64,000 nt of DNA. Origin: Pararhizobium arenae. GTDB lineage: Bacteria > Pseudomonadota > Alphaproteobacteria > Rhizobiales > Rhizobiaceae. The notes beneath the pieces were generated by a model that ran no database searches, was not told the DNA's origin, and saw only the letters and a list, made by a program, of their open reading frames with translations. Numbering within the stretch: position 1 is the stretch's first letter; every line of letters starts with the position of its first letter. The position numbers and the translations under genes are program-made. The stretch spans positions 558,001 to 622,000 of the forward strand of contig NZ_MOOY01000001.1 in the NCBI RefSeq assembly GCF_001931685.1, read 5' to 3'. Shown one piece after another: positions 48,698-58,231 of the stretch.

Positions 48698-49465
48698 ATG
48701 CCATTGACTGCCCGCAAGATCATCGCCGCCGCGACCATGCTGCTGACGGCCAGCATCGCCCTGCCCCATGGCGCTTACGCACTCGACGACAGCGAAAAGA
48801 AGGAAATCGGCGATTTCATTCGCGAGTACCTTGTCGCCAATCCGGAAATCCTTCTCGAAGCCCAGCAGACGCTGAAGAAGAAGCAGCAGGAAGAGCAGCT
48901 TCGCCAGGCGCAGGCCGCCATCACGGAAAACAAGGATGCGATCTTCCAGTCCGTCCACGACGTCACCCTCGGCAACCCCAAGGGCGACGTGACGATCGTC
49001 GAATTCTACGATTACAACTGCGGCTACTGCAAACGCGCCCTTGAGGATATGGACGCCATTCTGGAGAACGACAAGAATGTGCGTTTCGTGCTGAAGGAAC
49101 TGCCGATCCTGGGGCCGGATTCGCTTGCCGCCCATAAGGTCAGTGCCGCGTTCCGCCTTGTCGCGCCTGAAAAATATGGAGATTTCCACCGCGCCTTGCT
49201 CGGCGGTGAAGACCGCGCGACGGAGGAAACCGCAATCGCCGTTGCCGGTCGCCTCGGCGTATCGGAAGCCGATATCCGTGCAAAAATGGAAACCGACGCC
49301 CATGACGAGGCGGTGAAGGAAGCCTACACGCTCGCCAACAGTCTCGGCATCACCGGCACTCCCTCCTATGTCGTCGGCGACGAGGCGGTGTTCGGCGCTG
49401 TCGGTGCGGAAGAGCTTGAGACCCGGATCACCAACATGCGCAGTTGCGGCAAGACGCTGTGCTGA
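48698..49465 (+). CDS. DsbA-family periplasmic thiol protein, ScsC/DsbG-like
   Basis: From the ATG at 48698 the protein has 255 residues. A signal peptide ends near residue 29 (MLLTASIALPHGAYA). A helical segment of about 30-85 with EYLVANPEILLEAQQTLKKK resembles the N-terminal oligomerisation domain of ScsC. The thioredoxin fold then has EFYDYNCGYCKRA with the redox CGYC at 108-111 and the cis-proline loop GITGTPSYVVGDEAV. It probably oxidises or isomerises disulfides in the periplasm. The longer open frame upstream is ignored because the ribosome-binding GAGGA precedes this ATG. Confidence 0.9.
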   Translation: MPLTARKIIAAATMLLTASIALPHGAYALDDSEKKEIGDFIREYLVANPEILLEAQQTLKKKQQEEQLRQAQAAITENKDAIFQSVHDVTLGNPKGDVTIVEFYDYNCGYCKRALEDMDAILENDKNVRFVLKELPILGPDSLAAHKVSAAFRLVAPEKYGDFHRALLGGEDRATEETAIAVAGRLGVSEADIRAKMETDAHDEAVKEAYTLANSLGITGTPSYVVGDEAVFGAVGAEELETRITNMRSCGKTLC

Positions 49466-49599
49466 AGGCCTGACCGGCGGACGAAACCACCCGGACCGTC
49501 TGACCGCTTGTGGACAAATTCCGTGAGGAAGCAAAGGGCTTTTCCTCACGGGACCTCCGGTCTATAGGTAACCTCCACAAATATCGGACTTATTCCTTC

Positions 49600-50046
49600 A
49601 TGCCTGAGACCATCTACGTTCTGAACGGCCCAAACCTCAACATGCTCGGCAAGCGTGAGCCCGGCATCTATGGCGGCCACACGCTGGCCGATATCGAGGC
49701 GATGTGCGTGGAAGAAGGCAAGAAGCTTGGACTTGAGATCATCTGCCGCCAGAGCAATCACGAGGGCGCGCTGGTCGATTGGATCCACGAGGCAGGCGAC
49801 AAGGCCGCCGGTGTTGCCATCAACGCTGGCGCCTACACGCACACCTCGATCGCACTGCACGATGCGATCAAGGCCGTCAAAATCCCGGTCGTCGAGCTGC
49901 ACCTGTCGAATGTGCATGCGCGCGAGGAATTTCGCCACAAATCCATGATTGCTCCCGCCGCCAAGGGCGTCGTCTGCGGTTTCGGCGCCCACAGTTACAT
50001 TCTTGCGCTCAATGCGCTAAACACACTCACGACACAAACGAAATAA
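49600..50046 (+). CDS. aroQ: 3-dehydroquinate dehydratase, type II
   Basis: AroQ makes 3-dehydroshikimate in the shikimate pathway. The 148-residue length is exact for the type II dodecamer. It has [19 protein letters not shown] with the catalytic Tyr24, [33 protein letters not shown] with the catalytic His, and [19 protein letters not shown] start at the ATG at 49600 because upstream codons are not family-like. accB follows 20 bases later, the usual rhizobial order. Confidence 0.97.
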   Translation: MPETIYVLNGPNLNMLGKREPGIYGGHTLADIEAMCVEEGKKLGLEIICRQSNHEGALVDWIHEAGDKAAGVAINAGAYTHTSIALHDAIKAVKIPVVELHLSNVHAREEFRHKSMIAPAAKGVVCGFGAHSYILALNALNTLTTQTK

Positions 50047-50066
50047 AAAGAACAAGAGGCTCACCC

Positions 50067-50543
50067 ATGGCTGACAAGAAATCCGGCATCGACCAGGCGC
50101 TCATTCGCGACCTCGCCAATATCCTGAACGAGACCGATCTGACCGAGATCGAAGTCGAACAGGAAGACCTGCGGATCCGCGTCTCGCGCGCCGGCACGCC
50201 GCAATACGTTTCCGCGCCGGTTCCGGCCAGTTACAGTGCCCCTGCCGCCGCTGCAACCGCGGCAAGCTCAACCTCTGCAGCAGCCTCAGAGGCATCCGCT
50301 CGCAACGCCAAGAATGCTGTCACTTCGCCCATGGTCGGCACGGCCTATCTCGCACCTGCCCCCGGCTCGCGTCCGTTCGTTGAAGTCGGCGCGACCGTCA
50401 AGGAAGGCCAGACAATCCTGATCATCGAAGCGATGAAGACGATGAACCAGATTCCGGCGCCTCGCTCCGGCAAGGTTGTCGAAATCATCGTTCAAGACGG
50501 CGCGCCGGTCGAGTATGGCGAAGCGCTGATCGTCATCGAATAG
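50067..50543 (+). CDS. accB: Biotin carboxyl carrier protein of acetyl-CoA carboxylase
   Basis: AccB carries the biotin that receives CO2 from AccC and gives it to acetyl-CoA. The 158-residue protein has an N-terminal domain ([30 protein letters not shown]), a flexible Ala/Ser/Pro linker at about 50-80, and the biotinyl domain ending the protein. The biotinylation motif is EAMKTMNQ with Lys124. The ATG at 50067 follows AAGAGGCTCACCC. accC begins 10 bases after its stop. Confidence 0.97.
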   Translation: MADKKSGIDQALIRDLANILNETDLTEIEVEQEDLRIRVSRAGTPQYVSAPVPASYSAPAAAATAASSTSAAASEASARNAKNAVTSPMVGTAYLAPAPGSRPFVEVGATVKEGQTILIIEAMKTMNQIPAPRSGKVVEIIVQDGAPVEYGEALIVIE

Positions 50544-50553
50544 GCCTGAACAG

Positions 50554-51900
<1,347 letters not shown>

Positions 51901-51910
51901 GGCTTTGCGC

Positions 51911-52525
51911 ATGAAAAAGGCCCGCGACAAGCAGCCGGTGGTCACTCCGGAACTGCTTTTGCGGGCCTATTCGATCGGTCTTTTTCCCATGGCCGATTCG
52001 GCCGACGACCCTGAAATCTTCTGGGTCGAACCGGAACTGCGCGGTGTGATCCCGCTTGACGACTTCCACGTCCCTCGCAGCCTTGCCAAAACCATCCGGC
52101 GCAAGCCATTCGAAATCACCTTCAATGAAGATTTCGAGGGCGTGATGAGGGGGTGCGCAGAAGCCGCGCCCGATCGGCCGACGACATGGATCAACGAAAC
52201 GATCCTTTCGCTCTACACCTCCCTGCATCACATGGGCCATGCGCATTCGGTCGAGGCCTGGGAGAACGATGTGCTGGTCGGCGGGCTCTACGGCGTATCG
52301 CTGGGCGGCGCCTTCTTTGGGGAGAGCATGTTTTCCAGACGCACGGACGCCTCGAAAATCTGCCTCGTGCATCTGGTGGAACGCCTGAAAGAGCGTGGTT
52401 ACCGGCTGCTCGACACGCAGTTCACGACAGAACACCTGAAAACCTTCGGCGCGATTGACGTGCCCAAGGCCGAGTATGAACTCATGCTCGCCAGCGCCAT
52501 GGCGCTACCGAACCTCAAATTTTGA
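51911..52525 (+). CDS. aat: Leucyl/phenylalanyl-tRNA-protein transferase
   Basis: Aat adds Leu or Phe from tRNA to N-terminal Arg or Lys, marking proteins for ClpS-ClpAP. The 204-residue protein has [80 protein letters not shown] and [21 protein letters not shown] start at the ATG at 51911, two codons inside a possible TTG start. It continues the aroQ-accB-accC transcript. Confidence 0.96.
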   Translation: MKKARDKQPVVTPELLLRAYSIGLFPMADSADDPEIFWVEPELRGVIPLDDFHVPRSLAKTIRRKPFEITFNEDFEGVMRGCAEAAPDRPTTWINETILSLYTSLHHMGHAHSVEAWENDVLVGGLYGVSLGGAFFGESMFSRRTDASKICLVHLVERLKERGYRLLDTQFTTEHLKTFGAIDVPKAEYELMLASAMALPNLKF

Positions 52526-52541
52526 GCTAAAAGATCAAGCC

Positions 52542-52988
52542 TTACTGCGTCGCAGCGGTATCCGGCGGCGGAAGGTCGGACTTCGCCTTGCAGGACTGCA
52601 GCCACACGTCATACACCGGATGCTCGACTGCGTTCAGGCCAGGGCTGTCTGCAAACATCCATCCGGTGAAGATGCGGCGGATCTTGCGGTCAAGCGTGAT
52701 CTCGTCCACCTCGACGAAGGTCGTCGTTTTCTGCGCTTCCGTATCGTCGCGGTTATAGCAGACGCGCGGCGTCACCTGCAGCGCGCCGAATTGCACGGTC
52801 TCGCCGATGTAGACGTCAAAAGTGGTGATGCGCCCGGTGATCTTGTCGATGCCGGAGAAGACGGCAACCGGATTGGAGATGCGCTCGGCATTGGCCGGCA
52901 TGGCGGCAGCCATCAACGCACAAAACGCAGAGGTTGCCACAGTCAAAAGCCTGCGAGGCATCGAGAAACCGGAATTTGAAGCTGCCAT
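52542..52988 (-). CDS. DUF2155 domain periplasmic protein
   Basis: From the ATG at 52988 (AAGGAAAC upstream) the protein has 148 residues. A signal peptide ends near AMPANA (about residue 31). The DUF2155 domain follows: VAVFSGIDKITGRITTFDVYIGETVQFGALQVTPRVCYNR, DEITLDRKIRRIFTGWMFADSPGLNAVEHPVYDVWLQSCK. Two cysteines probably form a disulfide. DUF2155 occurs in alphaproteobacteria next to aat and NDUFA12, as here, and its function is unknown. Confidence 0.88.
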   Translation of the reverse strand: MAASNSGFSMPRRLLTVATSAFCALMAAAMPANAERISNPVAVFSGIDKITGRITTFDVYIGETVQFGALQVTPRVCYNRDDTEAQKTTTFVEVDEITLDRKIRRIFTGWMFADSPGLNAVEHPVYDVWLQSCKAKSDLPPPDTAATQ

Positions 52989-53109
52989 GATCGCCGTTTC
53001 CTTGCGCACCGCATTATGATGTTGCGGCATCAGGCGCTAACGATGAAATGTGGCCGAGACATGATAGGCCGGGAAGCGGGCGCGGAATGCCGCGCCCCTG
53101 GGAGAAGAA

Positions 53110-53505
53110 TCAGGCGCCGGGCGTCCAGGCGTCGTAGTCGCCGGTCACGCGCGGACGCTCGCCGGTGTTGTTGATCGAACCCTTCGGGCGATAGGCATCG
53201 CCCGTACCGGTCTTGTTGGCCTGATGCGGCTTCTGCCATTCACGGGCCTTGTAATCCTCGTGAGCCGGCGAAATATCGGTGCGGTGATGCATCCAGCCGT
53301 GCCAGCCCGGAGGAATGGCCGAGGCGTCCGCGTAGCCGTTATAAATCACCCAGCGACGGGTACGACCTTCCGAATCCTTGCCGCCTTCGTAGTAGACGTT
53401 GCCTGCCTCGTCTTCACCGACGCGCTTGCCGAATCGCCAGGTGTGGAAACGGGTTCCGATGGTCTGGCCATTCCACCAGGTAAAGATCTGCAGCAGAGAC
53501 TTCAT
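53110..53505 (-). CDS. NADH:ubiquinone oxidoreductase NDUFA12-family subunit
   Basis: The 131-residue protein matches the NDUFA12/B17.2 accessory subunit of complex I shared by alphaproteobacteria and mitochondria. It has LQIFTWWNGQTIGTRFHTWRFGKRVGEDEAGNVYYEG, RRWVIYNGYADASAIPPGWHGWMHHRTD, and the Pro-Tyr tail EDYKAREWQKPHQANKTGTG. No membrane segment is present; it sits on the cytoplasmic arm. It lies near the other conserved DUF2155-aat genes. Core nuo genes are not in the window. Confidence 0.93.
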   Translation of the reverse strand: MKSLLQIFTWWNGQTIGTRFHTWRFGKRVGEDEAGNVYYEGGKDSEGRTRRWVIYNGYADASAIPPGWHGWMHHRTDISPAHEDYKAREWQKPHQANKTGTGDAYRPKGSINNTGERPRVTGDYDAWTPGA

Positions 53506-53611
53506 GATGTTCGTCCTTGGCCGCGCCGATGACGCGCGAAATAACTGGAATTGCTAGCCTGCTTATGCCGCGCAAGCCGCGGCTTGTCCAGTATTTCCGG
53601 CGCAACAGCCA

Positions 53612-54085
53612 TCATTTCAGGTGGAGCTTGAACCCAAGATGAGAGGCCTCAAAACCGAGGCGCTTGTAGAACCGATGGGCATCGGTGCGGATGGCATTCG
53701 AGGTCAGTTGCACCTTTGCAAGGCCCATGTGGCGAGCCTGATCGATGGCAAAGCGCAGCATGATCTCGCCGATGCCCTGCCCTCGCCGATCCGTCCGTGT
53801 CTGCACCGCTTCGACCAGCAGGCTGGAACGTCCCCGCCCCGGCAGCGACGTCAACACCGTGGTCTGAAAGGTGCCGACAATCGTGCCGTCCATTTCCGCG
53901 ACATAGAGAGTGTCGTTTGCCGACGCCTGAATACGCTCAAAGGCGGCAAGGTATTCACCAAGAGCCTTGGGATCCGTCGTATCGCCGTGACCGCCCAGCG
54001 CGTCATCCGCAAACATTTGGACCAGTGCCGGCAGGTCGTTTCGGCGGGCATGCCGGATGGTGATGGCGTTGACGTTCGCGTCCAT
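53612..54085 (-). CDS. GNAT N-acetyltransferase
   Basis: From the ATG at 54085 the protein has 157 residues and is one GNAT domain: ITIRHARRNDLPALVQMFADD, VGTFQTTVLTSLPGRGRSSLLVEAVQTRTDRRGQGIGEIMLRFAID-type motif A (with the acetyl-CoA loop RRGQGIG), and a C-terminal HRFYKRLGFEASHLGFKLHL. The substrate is unknown. It lies 107 bases upstream of NDUFA12 on the same strand, and a longer frame of 11 codons is possible. Confidence 0.86.
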   Translation of the reverse strand: MDANVNAITIRHARRNDLPALVQMFADDALGGHGDTTDPKALGEYLAAFERIQASANDTLYVAEMDGTIVGTFQTTVLTSLPGRGRSSLLVEAVQTRTDRRGQGIGEIMLRFAIDQARHMGLAKVQLTSNAIRTDAHRFYKRLGFEASHLGFKLHLK

Positions 54086-54184
54086 GGTCCTCGCGTCCTC
54101 GTGGGAAACGCGGTACATCTGGCACCCGTCGGCAAAGGAAATGTGACACGAGACTGGACCCTGTGGAAAAGCCTGCCCGGAGAA

Positions 54185-54673
54185 TCAGTCGAGCGGCTTG
54201 TCCATCACGATGGTCGCAATGCCCCAGTGGGGTACACCCTGGCCCCGGGCCGTAAAGCCATGCGCCTCATAGAAGGCGATAGCCTTCGCGTTGTTTTCCT
54301 TGACTTCCAGCCGCATATGGCCGGCATAGGGAAAGCAGGTTTCGAGCTCCGCGAAAAGATCGCGGCCGATACCCTGGCGCTGGTGGGCAGGCAGCACGTA
54401 CAGCTGATGCAGAGTGGCGGTTTCATGCAACGTCTCGGACATGGCGGCATAACCCATGCCGCCAATGACCTTGCCGTTGTCGGCGACAAGAAATTCCGAA
54501 TTCTTGCGCGCGAGATTGACCTTAAGCGCCGGAACCGAATGCCACTTCGCCGTCATCTCGGCGATCTTCTCGGCGCCGTAAAGCGCGTCATAGGTCGCAT
54601 GGGCCGTCTCGGACAGCAGCTTGCTGATCGCTGGCAGGTCGCGTTCCGTTGCTGACCGGACGAAGAACATCAA
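54185..54673 (-). CDS. GNAT N-acetyltransferase
   Basis: The 162-residue protein has the GNAT fold with FFVRSATERDLPAISKLLSETAHATYDALYGAEKI at the start, then LHQLYVLPAHQRQGIGRDLFAELE (motif A) and NAKAIAFYEAHGFTARGQ near the end. The last part is like ribosomal- or amino-acid-acetylating members, but no substrate is apparent. The start ATG directly abuts the gatB stop (one base apart), so it is probably translated with gatB. Confidence 0.87.
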   Translation of the reverse strand: MMFFVRSATERDLPAISKLLSETAHATYDALYGAEKIAEMTAKWHSVPALKVNLARKNSEFLVADNGKVIGGMGYAAMSETLHETATLHQLYVLPAHQRQGIGRDLFAELETCFPYAGHMRLEVKENNAKAIAFYEAHGFTARGQGVPHWGIATIVMDKPLD

Positions 54674-56176
54674 TCAGTCCTCGAGACCGAGCTTGGCCTT
54701 GACGAGAGCCTGAACGGCCTGCGGATTGGCCTTGCCGCCGGTCGATTTCATCACCTGACCCACGAACCAGCCGGCCAGCGAAGGCTTGGCCTGAACCTTT
54801 GCAACCTGATCCGGGTTTGCGGCGATGATTTCATCCACAGCCTTTTCGATGGCGCCGGTATCGGTCACCTGCTTCATGCCACGCGCTTCAACGATCTCGG
54901 CCGGGTTGCCACCCTCGTTCCAGACGATCTCGAACAGATCCTTCGCAAGTTTGCCGGAAATCGTACCGTCCTTGATGAGGTCGATGATGCCGCCGAGCTG
55001 GTCTGGCGAAATCGGCGTTTCCTCGATGTCCTTGCCGGCCTTGTTCAAGGCGCCGAGCAGATCGTTGATCACCCAGTTGGCAGCGATCTTGCCGTCACGG
55101 CCAGCGGCCACCGCTTCGAAATAGTCGGCAATCGCCTTTTCCGAAACCAGCACCGAGGCGTCATAGGTGGAAAGGCCGAGATCGCTGACCAGCCGCACCT
55201 TCTTGTCATCCGGCAGTTCCGGCAGGTCGACCTTCAGCGCTTCGACAAAAGCATCGTCGAACTCCAGCGGCAGCAGGTCCGGATCGGGGAAATAGCGGTA
55301 GTCATGCGCATCTTCCTTGGAGCGCATGGAGCGGGTCTCGCCCTTGTTCGGGTCGAACAGGCGGGTTTCCTGATCGATCACGCCGCCATCTTCCAGAATG
55401 CCGATCTGGCGGCGGGCTTCGTATTCGATCGCCTGACCGATGAAGCGGATGGAGTTGACGTTCTTGATCTCGCAGCGCGTGCCGAAGGCTTCGCCGGGGC
55501 GGCGTACGGACACGTTGACGTCGGCGCGCATCGAGCCTTCGTCCATGTTGCCATCGCAGGTGCCGAGGTAACGCACGATCGAGCGCAGCTTGGTCATGTA
55601 GGCCTTGGCCTCGTCCGACGAGCGCATGTCCGGCTTGGAGACGATCTCCATCAGCGCCACGCCGGAGCGGTTGAGATCGACATAGGACATGGTCGGATGC
55701 TGGTCGTGCATCGACTTGCCGGCGTCCTGTTCAAGGTGCAGGCGCTCGATGCCGATTTCGATATCCTCGAAATTGCCCTGCCGGTCAGGCCCGAGCGAAA
55801 TGACGATCTTGCCCTCGCCGACGATCGGGTCCTTGAACTGCGAAATCTGGTAGCCCTGCGGCAGATCGGGATAGAAATAGTTCTTGCGGTCGAAGATCGA
55901 GCGCTTGTTGATCTGGGCCTTCAGGCCAAGACCGGTGCGCACCGCCTGCTTGACGCATTCGATGTTGATCACCGGCAGCATGCCGGGCATGGCGGCATCG
56001 ACGAGCGAAACGTTGGCGTTCGGCGCATTGCCGAATTCGGTCGCAGCGCCCGAGAAGAGCTTGGAATTGGACAGAACCTGGGCGTGCACCTCCATGCCGA
56101 TGATGACCTCCCAGTCGCCAGTGGCGCCGGGGATAAAGCGTTTCGGATCGGGTGTGCGAACATCGACTAGGGTCAT
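54674..56176 (-). CDS. gatB: Aspartyl/glutamyl-tRNA amidotransferase subunit B
   Basis: GatB with GatA and GatC turns mischarged Glu-tRNA-Gln and Asp-tRNA-Asn into Gln- and Asn-tRNA. The 500-residue protein starts at the ATG at 56176 and has [68 protein letters not shown]-like [14 protein letters not shown], and [22 protein letters not shown]. The C-terminal YqeY-like domain binds tRNA. gatC and gatA lie about 2.6 kb away on the same strand, separated by an accessory block. Confidence 0.97.
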   Translation of the reverse strand: MTLVDVRTPDPKRFIPGATGDWEVIIGMEVHAQVLSNSKLFSGAATEFGNAPNANVSLVDAAMPGMLPVINIECVKQAVRTGLGLKAQINKRSIFDRKNYFYPDLPQGYQISQFKDPIVGEGKIVISLGPDRQGNFEDIEIGIERLHLEQDAGKSMHDQHPTMSYVDLNRSGVALMEIVSKPDMRSSDEAKAYMTKLRSIVRYLGTCDGNMDEGSMRADVNVSVRRPGEAFGTRCEIKNVNSIRFIGQAIEYEARRQIGILEDGGVIDQETRLFDPNKGETRSMRSKEDAHDYRYFPDPDLLPLEFDDAFVEALKVDLPELPDDKKVRLVSDLGLSTYDASVLVSEKAIADYFEAVAAGRDGKIAANWVINDLLGALNKAGKDIEETPISPDQLGGIIDLIKDGTISGKLAKDLFEIVWNEGGNPAEIVEARGMKQVTDTGAIEKAVDEIIAANPDQVAKVQAKPSLAGWFVGQVMKSTGGKANPQAVQALVKAKLGLED

Positions 56177-56272
56177 GGACTGCTCTTCTTGAAGGCTCGA
56201 AATCGTGATCCTCTCGGTAGAACAAATGGCATGGGGGTGCAAGGCTTGAAGCCACTTCAATGCCGAGAAGCG

Positions 56273-56307
56273 TTGACACCGGATCGAATCGTAACAATAA
56301 TAGTTAC
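56273..56307 (+). promoter_or_regulatory. Promoter and palindromic operator of the rrf2-flavoprotein operon
   Basis: A perfect -35 TTGACA (56273-56278), 17 bases, and a -10 AATAAT (56296-56301) place the transcription start at or next to the A of the ATG at 56308, so the mRNA is probably leaderless. The -10 lies inside GTAAC-AATAATA-GTTAC (56291-56307), an inverted repeat that ends at the start codon. Repressor binding there would block polymerase. Confidence 0.75.
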
Positions 56308-56763
56308 ATGAAAAAGAACAGCCGCCTCTCCGCAGTGCTGCACGCGCTGCTCCACATGGCCGAACGCCATGCGCCGATGACCTCGGACGAACTTGCCGCC
56401 TGCCTCAGCACCAATCCCGTCGTCGTCCGTCGCACCATGGCGGGGCTGCGGGAGGCCGGGCTTGTGAGCTCTGGCCGTGGTCATGGCGGCGGCTGGACGA
56501 TTTCGCGCGATCTTTCGACGATCACCATGCGCGATGTCTATTCCGCGCTCGGGGAGCCCATGCTGTTCCAGATCGGCCATGCCGAGGAAATGCCGGGCTG
56601 CCTCGTCGAGCAGGCCGTCAATCACGCGCTCGATGACGCCATGCGCGATGCCGAAGCCTTGCTTGTTGCTCGTCTTGGAGAGGTCACGCTCGATATCATC
56701 GCAGCCGACTTCATCACCCGCGCCAAGGCACGAAAGCTGACCCTCTCCACAGATACGACCTGA
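56308..56763 (+). CDS. Rrf2-family redox-type transcriptional regulator, HypR-like cysteines
   Basis: The 151-residue protein is an Rrf2 winged-helix regulator: [36 protein letters not shown], then [29 protein letters not shown] and [14 protein letters not shown]. It lacks the three-cysteine Fe-S cluster site of IscR and NsrR. Its only cysteines are C32 and C98. The HypR regulator of Staphylococcus aureus uses Cys33 and Cys99 to form an intersubunit disulfide, so a similar thiol switch is inferred. It is followed 74 bases later by a flavin disulfide oxidoreductase gene, and its promoter carries a palindrome that is a plausible self-binding site. Confidence 0.85.
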   Translation: MKKNSRLSAVLHALLHMAERHAPMTSDELAACLSTNPVVVRRTMAGLREAGLVSSGRGHGGGWTISRDLSTITMRDVYSALGEPMLFQIGHAEEMPGCLVEQAVNHALDDAMRDAEALLVARLGEVTLDIIAADFITRAKARKLTLSTDTT

Positions 56764-56837
56764 GAGACCGGCCAATCCCATCAACAGCGTAACAGGCTCA
56801 GCCGGCAACTCCGGGCGGGCAAAGGAAGGATATTGCC

Positions 56838-57728
56838 ATGAAACAGGATGCCATCATCATCGGCGGCAGTTTTGCCGGCCTTGCCGGCGCGATGATGCTC
56901 GCCCGCGCCCGCCGCCCCATCACCGTCATCGACGCAGGCTTGCCGCGGAACCGATTCGCCGGTCACTCCCATGGCTTTCTCGGCCATGATGGACGGCCCG
57001 GATCGGATATTCTGGCGGACGCCCGCGCCCAACTCCTCGCCTACCCGACTGTTACCTTTGTCGAAGGTACAGCCGTTCATGCCGGTGGCGGGATCGATGA
57101 TTTCTCCGTGGAACTCGACACGGGTGCGGTGCTCGAAGGCCGCCGCCTGCTGATCGCCTCCGGCGTCCGGGATAACTTGCCTGATATACCGGGTATCGCC
57201 GAACGCTGGGGCAAGACGGTGCTTCACTGCCCCTATTGCCACGGTTTCGAGATTGGCGGCGGTGCGATCGGCGTCATCGCCGGCAGCCCGTTGTCCTACC
57301 ATCAGGCGGCTCTTGTGGCCGATTGGGGCTACGTCACTTTCTTCACCAATGATATGCCGCTGGAGCAAGAAGCACTCGATCTCTTGACGCGACGCAACGT
57401 TCGGCTGGCGCCGGGCAAGGTCGCCGCCATCAGCGATGCAGGCGGCGGCGGACTTTCCGTCGAGGTCGAAAACAAGCCGGGAACGACAGTCAAAGCGATT
57501 TTCGTCGCCACAAAACTCGACGTCCACAATCCCATCGTCGATGCGCTCCAATGCCGGCTGGAGGAGACGCCGATGGGGACGATCATCGACACGGATGCGA
57601 TGAAGGCGACCAGCGTCGCAGGCGTGTTCGCCGCCGGTGACGCGGCGCGAGCGGTGGGCAACATTACCTTCGCAGCGGCCGATGGTTCCATGGCGGCACT
57701 TGCCATCCATCGTTCCCTGATCTTCTGA
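56838..57728 (+). CDS. Thioredoxin-reductase-like FAD oxidoreductase, candidate dithiol oxidase
   Basis: The 296-residue flavoprotein has the FAD-binding DAIIIGGSFAGLAGAMMLARA at the start, the redox CPYC at residues 131-134 in WGKTVLHCPYCHGFE, and the second FAD motif GVFAAGDAA. The NADPH-binding glycine loop is degenerate (IGVIAGSPLSYHQA instead of GGGxxA). The stretch GVRDNLPDIPGIAERWGK with CxxC-HGFE resembles the dithiol oxidases HlmI and GliT (which have CxxCHG) more than thioredoxin reductase. The gene follows the Rrf2 regulator, with AAGGAAGGA before the ATG. Substrate and electron acceptor are unknown. Confidence 0.85.
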   Translation: MKQDAIIIGGSFAGLAGAMMLARARRPITVIDAGLPRNRFAGHSHGFLGHDGRPGSDILADARAQLLAYPTVTFVEGTAVHAGGGIDDFSVELDTGAVLEGRRLLIASGVRDNLPDIPGIAERWGKTVLHCPYCHGFEIGGGAIGVIAGSPLSYHQAALVADWGYVTFFTNDMPLEQEALDLLTRRNVRLAPGKVAAISDAGGGGLSVEVENKPGTTVKAIFVATKLDVHNPIVDALQCRLEETPMGTIIDTDAMKATSVAGVFAAGDAARAVGNITFAAADGSMAALAIHRSLIF

Positions 57729-57742
57729 ACCTTGCGGAACGG

Positions 57743-57771
57743 TTGACGCCGGACGTGGCGTTTTCTAAATT
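57743..57771 (+). promoter_or_regulatory. Candidate sigma-70-type promoter of yjhX
   Basis: TTGACG (57743-57748), a 17-base spacer and TAAATT (57766-57771) lie shortly after the flavoprotein stop. Transcription would start near 57778, giving a leader of about 160 bases before yjhX. Confidence 0.55.
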
Positions 57772-57794
57772 CACCGCGTTGAAACGGAGTTTTG

Positions 57795-57821
57795 ATGTCC
57801 AACCAGTCTGAGTCCCGCTGA
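57795..57821 (+). other. Eight-codon mini-ORF in the yjhX leader
   Basis: An ATG with ACGGAG five bases upstream encodes MSNQSESR and stops at TGA (57819-57821). The frame is the same as yjhX, whose ATG lies 144 bases on. yjhX itself has no clear Shine-Dalgarno sequence, so ribosome entry could depend on this leader. The peptide has no run of one amino acid. Confidence 0.4.
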
Positions 57822-57920
57822 GGGCCCTGCCCGCAAATCCTCTTTGCGCGCTGGGCCGAAAACGAAGCCGCCGACGCTTATTCCAGGCGCCGGCCCGTTT
57901 TCACGCGTCCTCGTGGACGC
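57822..57920 (+). ncRNA. Structured leader RNA or small RNA element before yjhX
   Basis: Two clear stem-loops are present. The first pairs GGCCC (57823-57827) with GGGCC (57853-57857), then after a symmetric 4x4 internal loop CGCAAA (57832-57837) with TTTGCG (57843-57848), leaving the loop TCCTC, which is complementary to a Shine-Dalgarno core. The second pairs GCGTCC (57905-57910) with GGACGC (57915-57920) around TCGT. Whether it is a cis-acting leader or a separate RNA cannot be decided from sequence. Confidence 0.5.
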
Positions 57921-57938
57921 CTCTCGGACTTCAACACC

Positions 57939-58196
57939 ATGGACATTTCACGCGACGAACAGCGTATTCTTCACCTTATGGCCCAGGGTGGCCGCATCGA
58001 AATCATCAGGTCGAACGGCAAGATCGAGAATGCCAAGTGCTACACGCGCGATGGCTGGCTCTATCCGGGCCTCGATCTCCTGCTGTTTAGAAAACTCAAG
58101 CGGAAAAGGGCGATATCGTCTTCGAACGGCAAGCCCTATCGCATCACCCAGCGTGGGCTTGTGCTGGTGCGGTCGCAGCTTAACAACTGCCAATGA
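57939..58196 (+). CDS. yjhX: YjhX-family (UPF0386) protein, putative toxin
   Basis: The 85-residue protein matches the YjhX family along its length: MDISRDEQRILHLMAQGGRIEIIRSNG, AKCYTRDGWLYPGLDLLLFRKLKRK, SSNGKPYRITQRGLVLVRSQLNN. E. coli YjhX has been described as the toxin of a YjhX-YjhQ pair, where the partner YjhQ is a GNAT acetyltransferase. Here a GNAT gene lies next door on the other strand, ending 36 bases away, but that neighbour is convergent rather than in an operon. Function in rhizobia is untested. Confidence 0.82.
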   Translation: MDISRDEQRILHLMAQGGRIEIIRSNGKIENAKCYTRDGWLYPGLDLLLFRKLKRKRAISSSNGKPYRITQRGLVLVRSQLNNCQ

Positions 58197-58197
58197 C

Positions 58198-58230
58198 GAA
58201 AAAGCCCAGTCCGGCCAAACCGGGCTGGGC
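58198..58230 (-). terminator. Terminator between yjhX and the GNAT gene
   Basis: GCCCAG-T-CCGG (58204-58214) pairs with CCGG-G-CTGGGC (58220-58230), an 11-bp stem counting the G-T wobble. A T-run follows on the minus strand (58203-58198), so it mainly ends the minus-strand GNAT gene; it may also stop yjhX. Confidence 0.8.
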
Positions 58231-58231
58231 C

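Noticed and set aside
57795-58196. YjhX as a longer protein made by reading through TGA at 57819
   Set aside because: The extension has no family similarity and the mini-ORF stop is ordinary TGA; there is no selenocysteine element seen.
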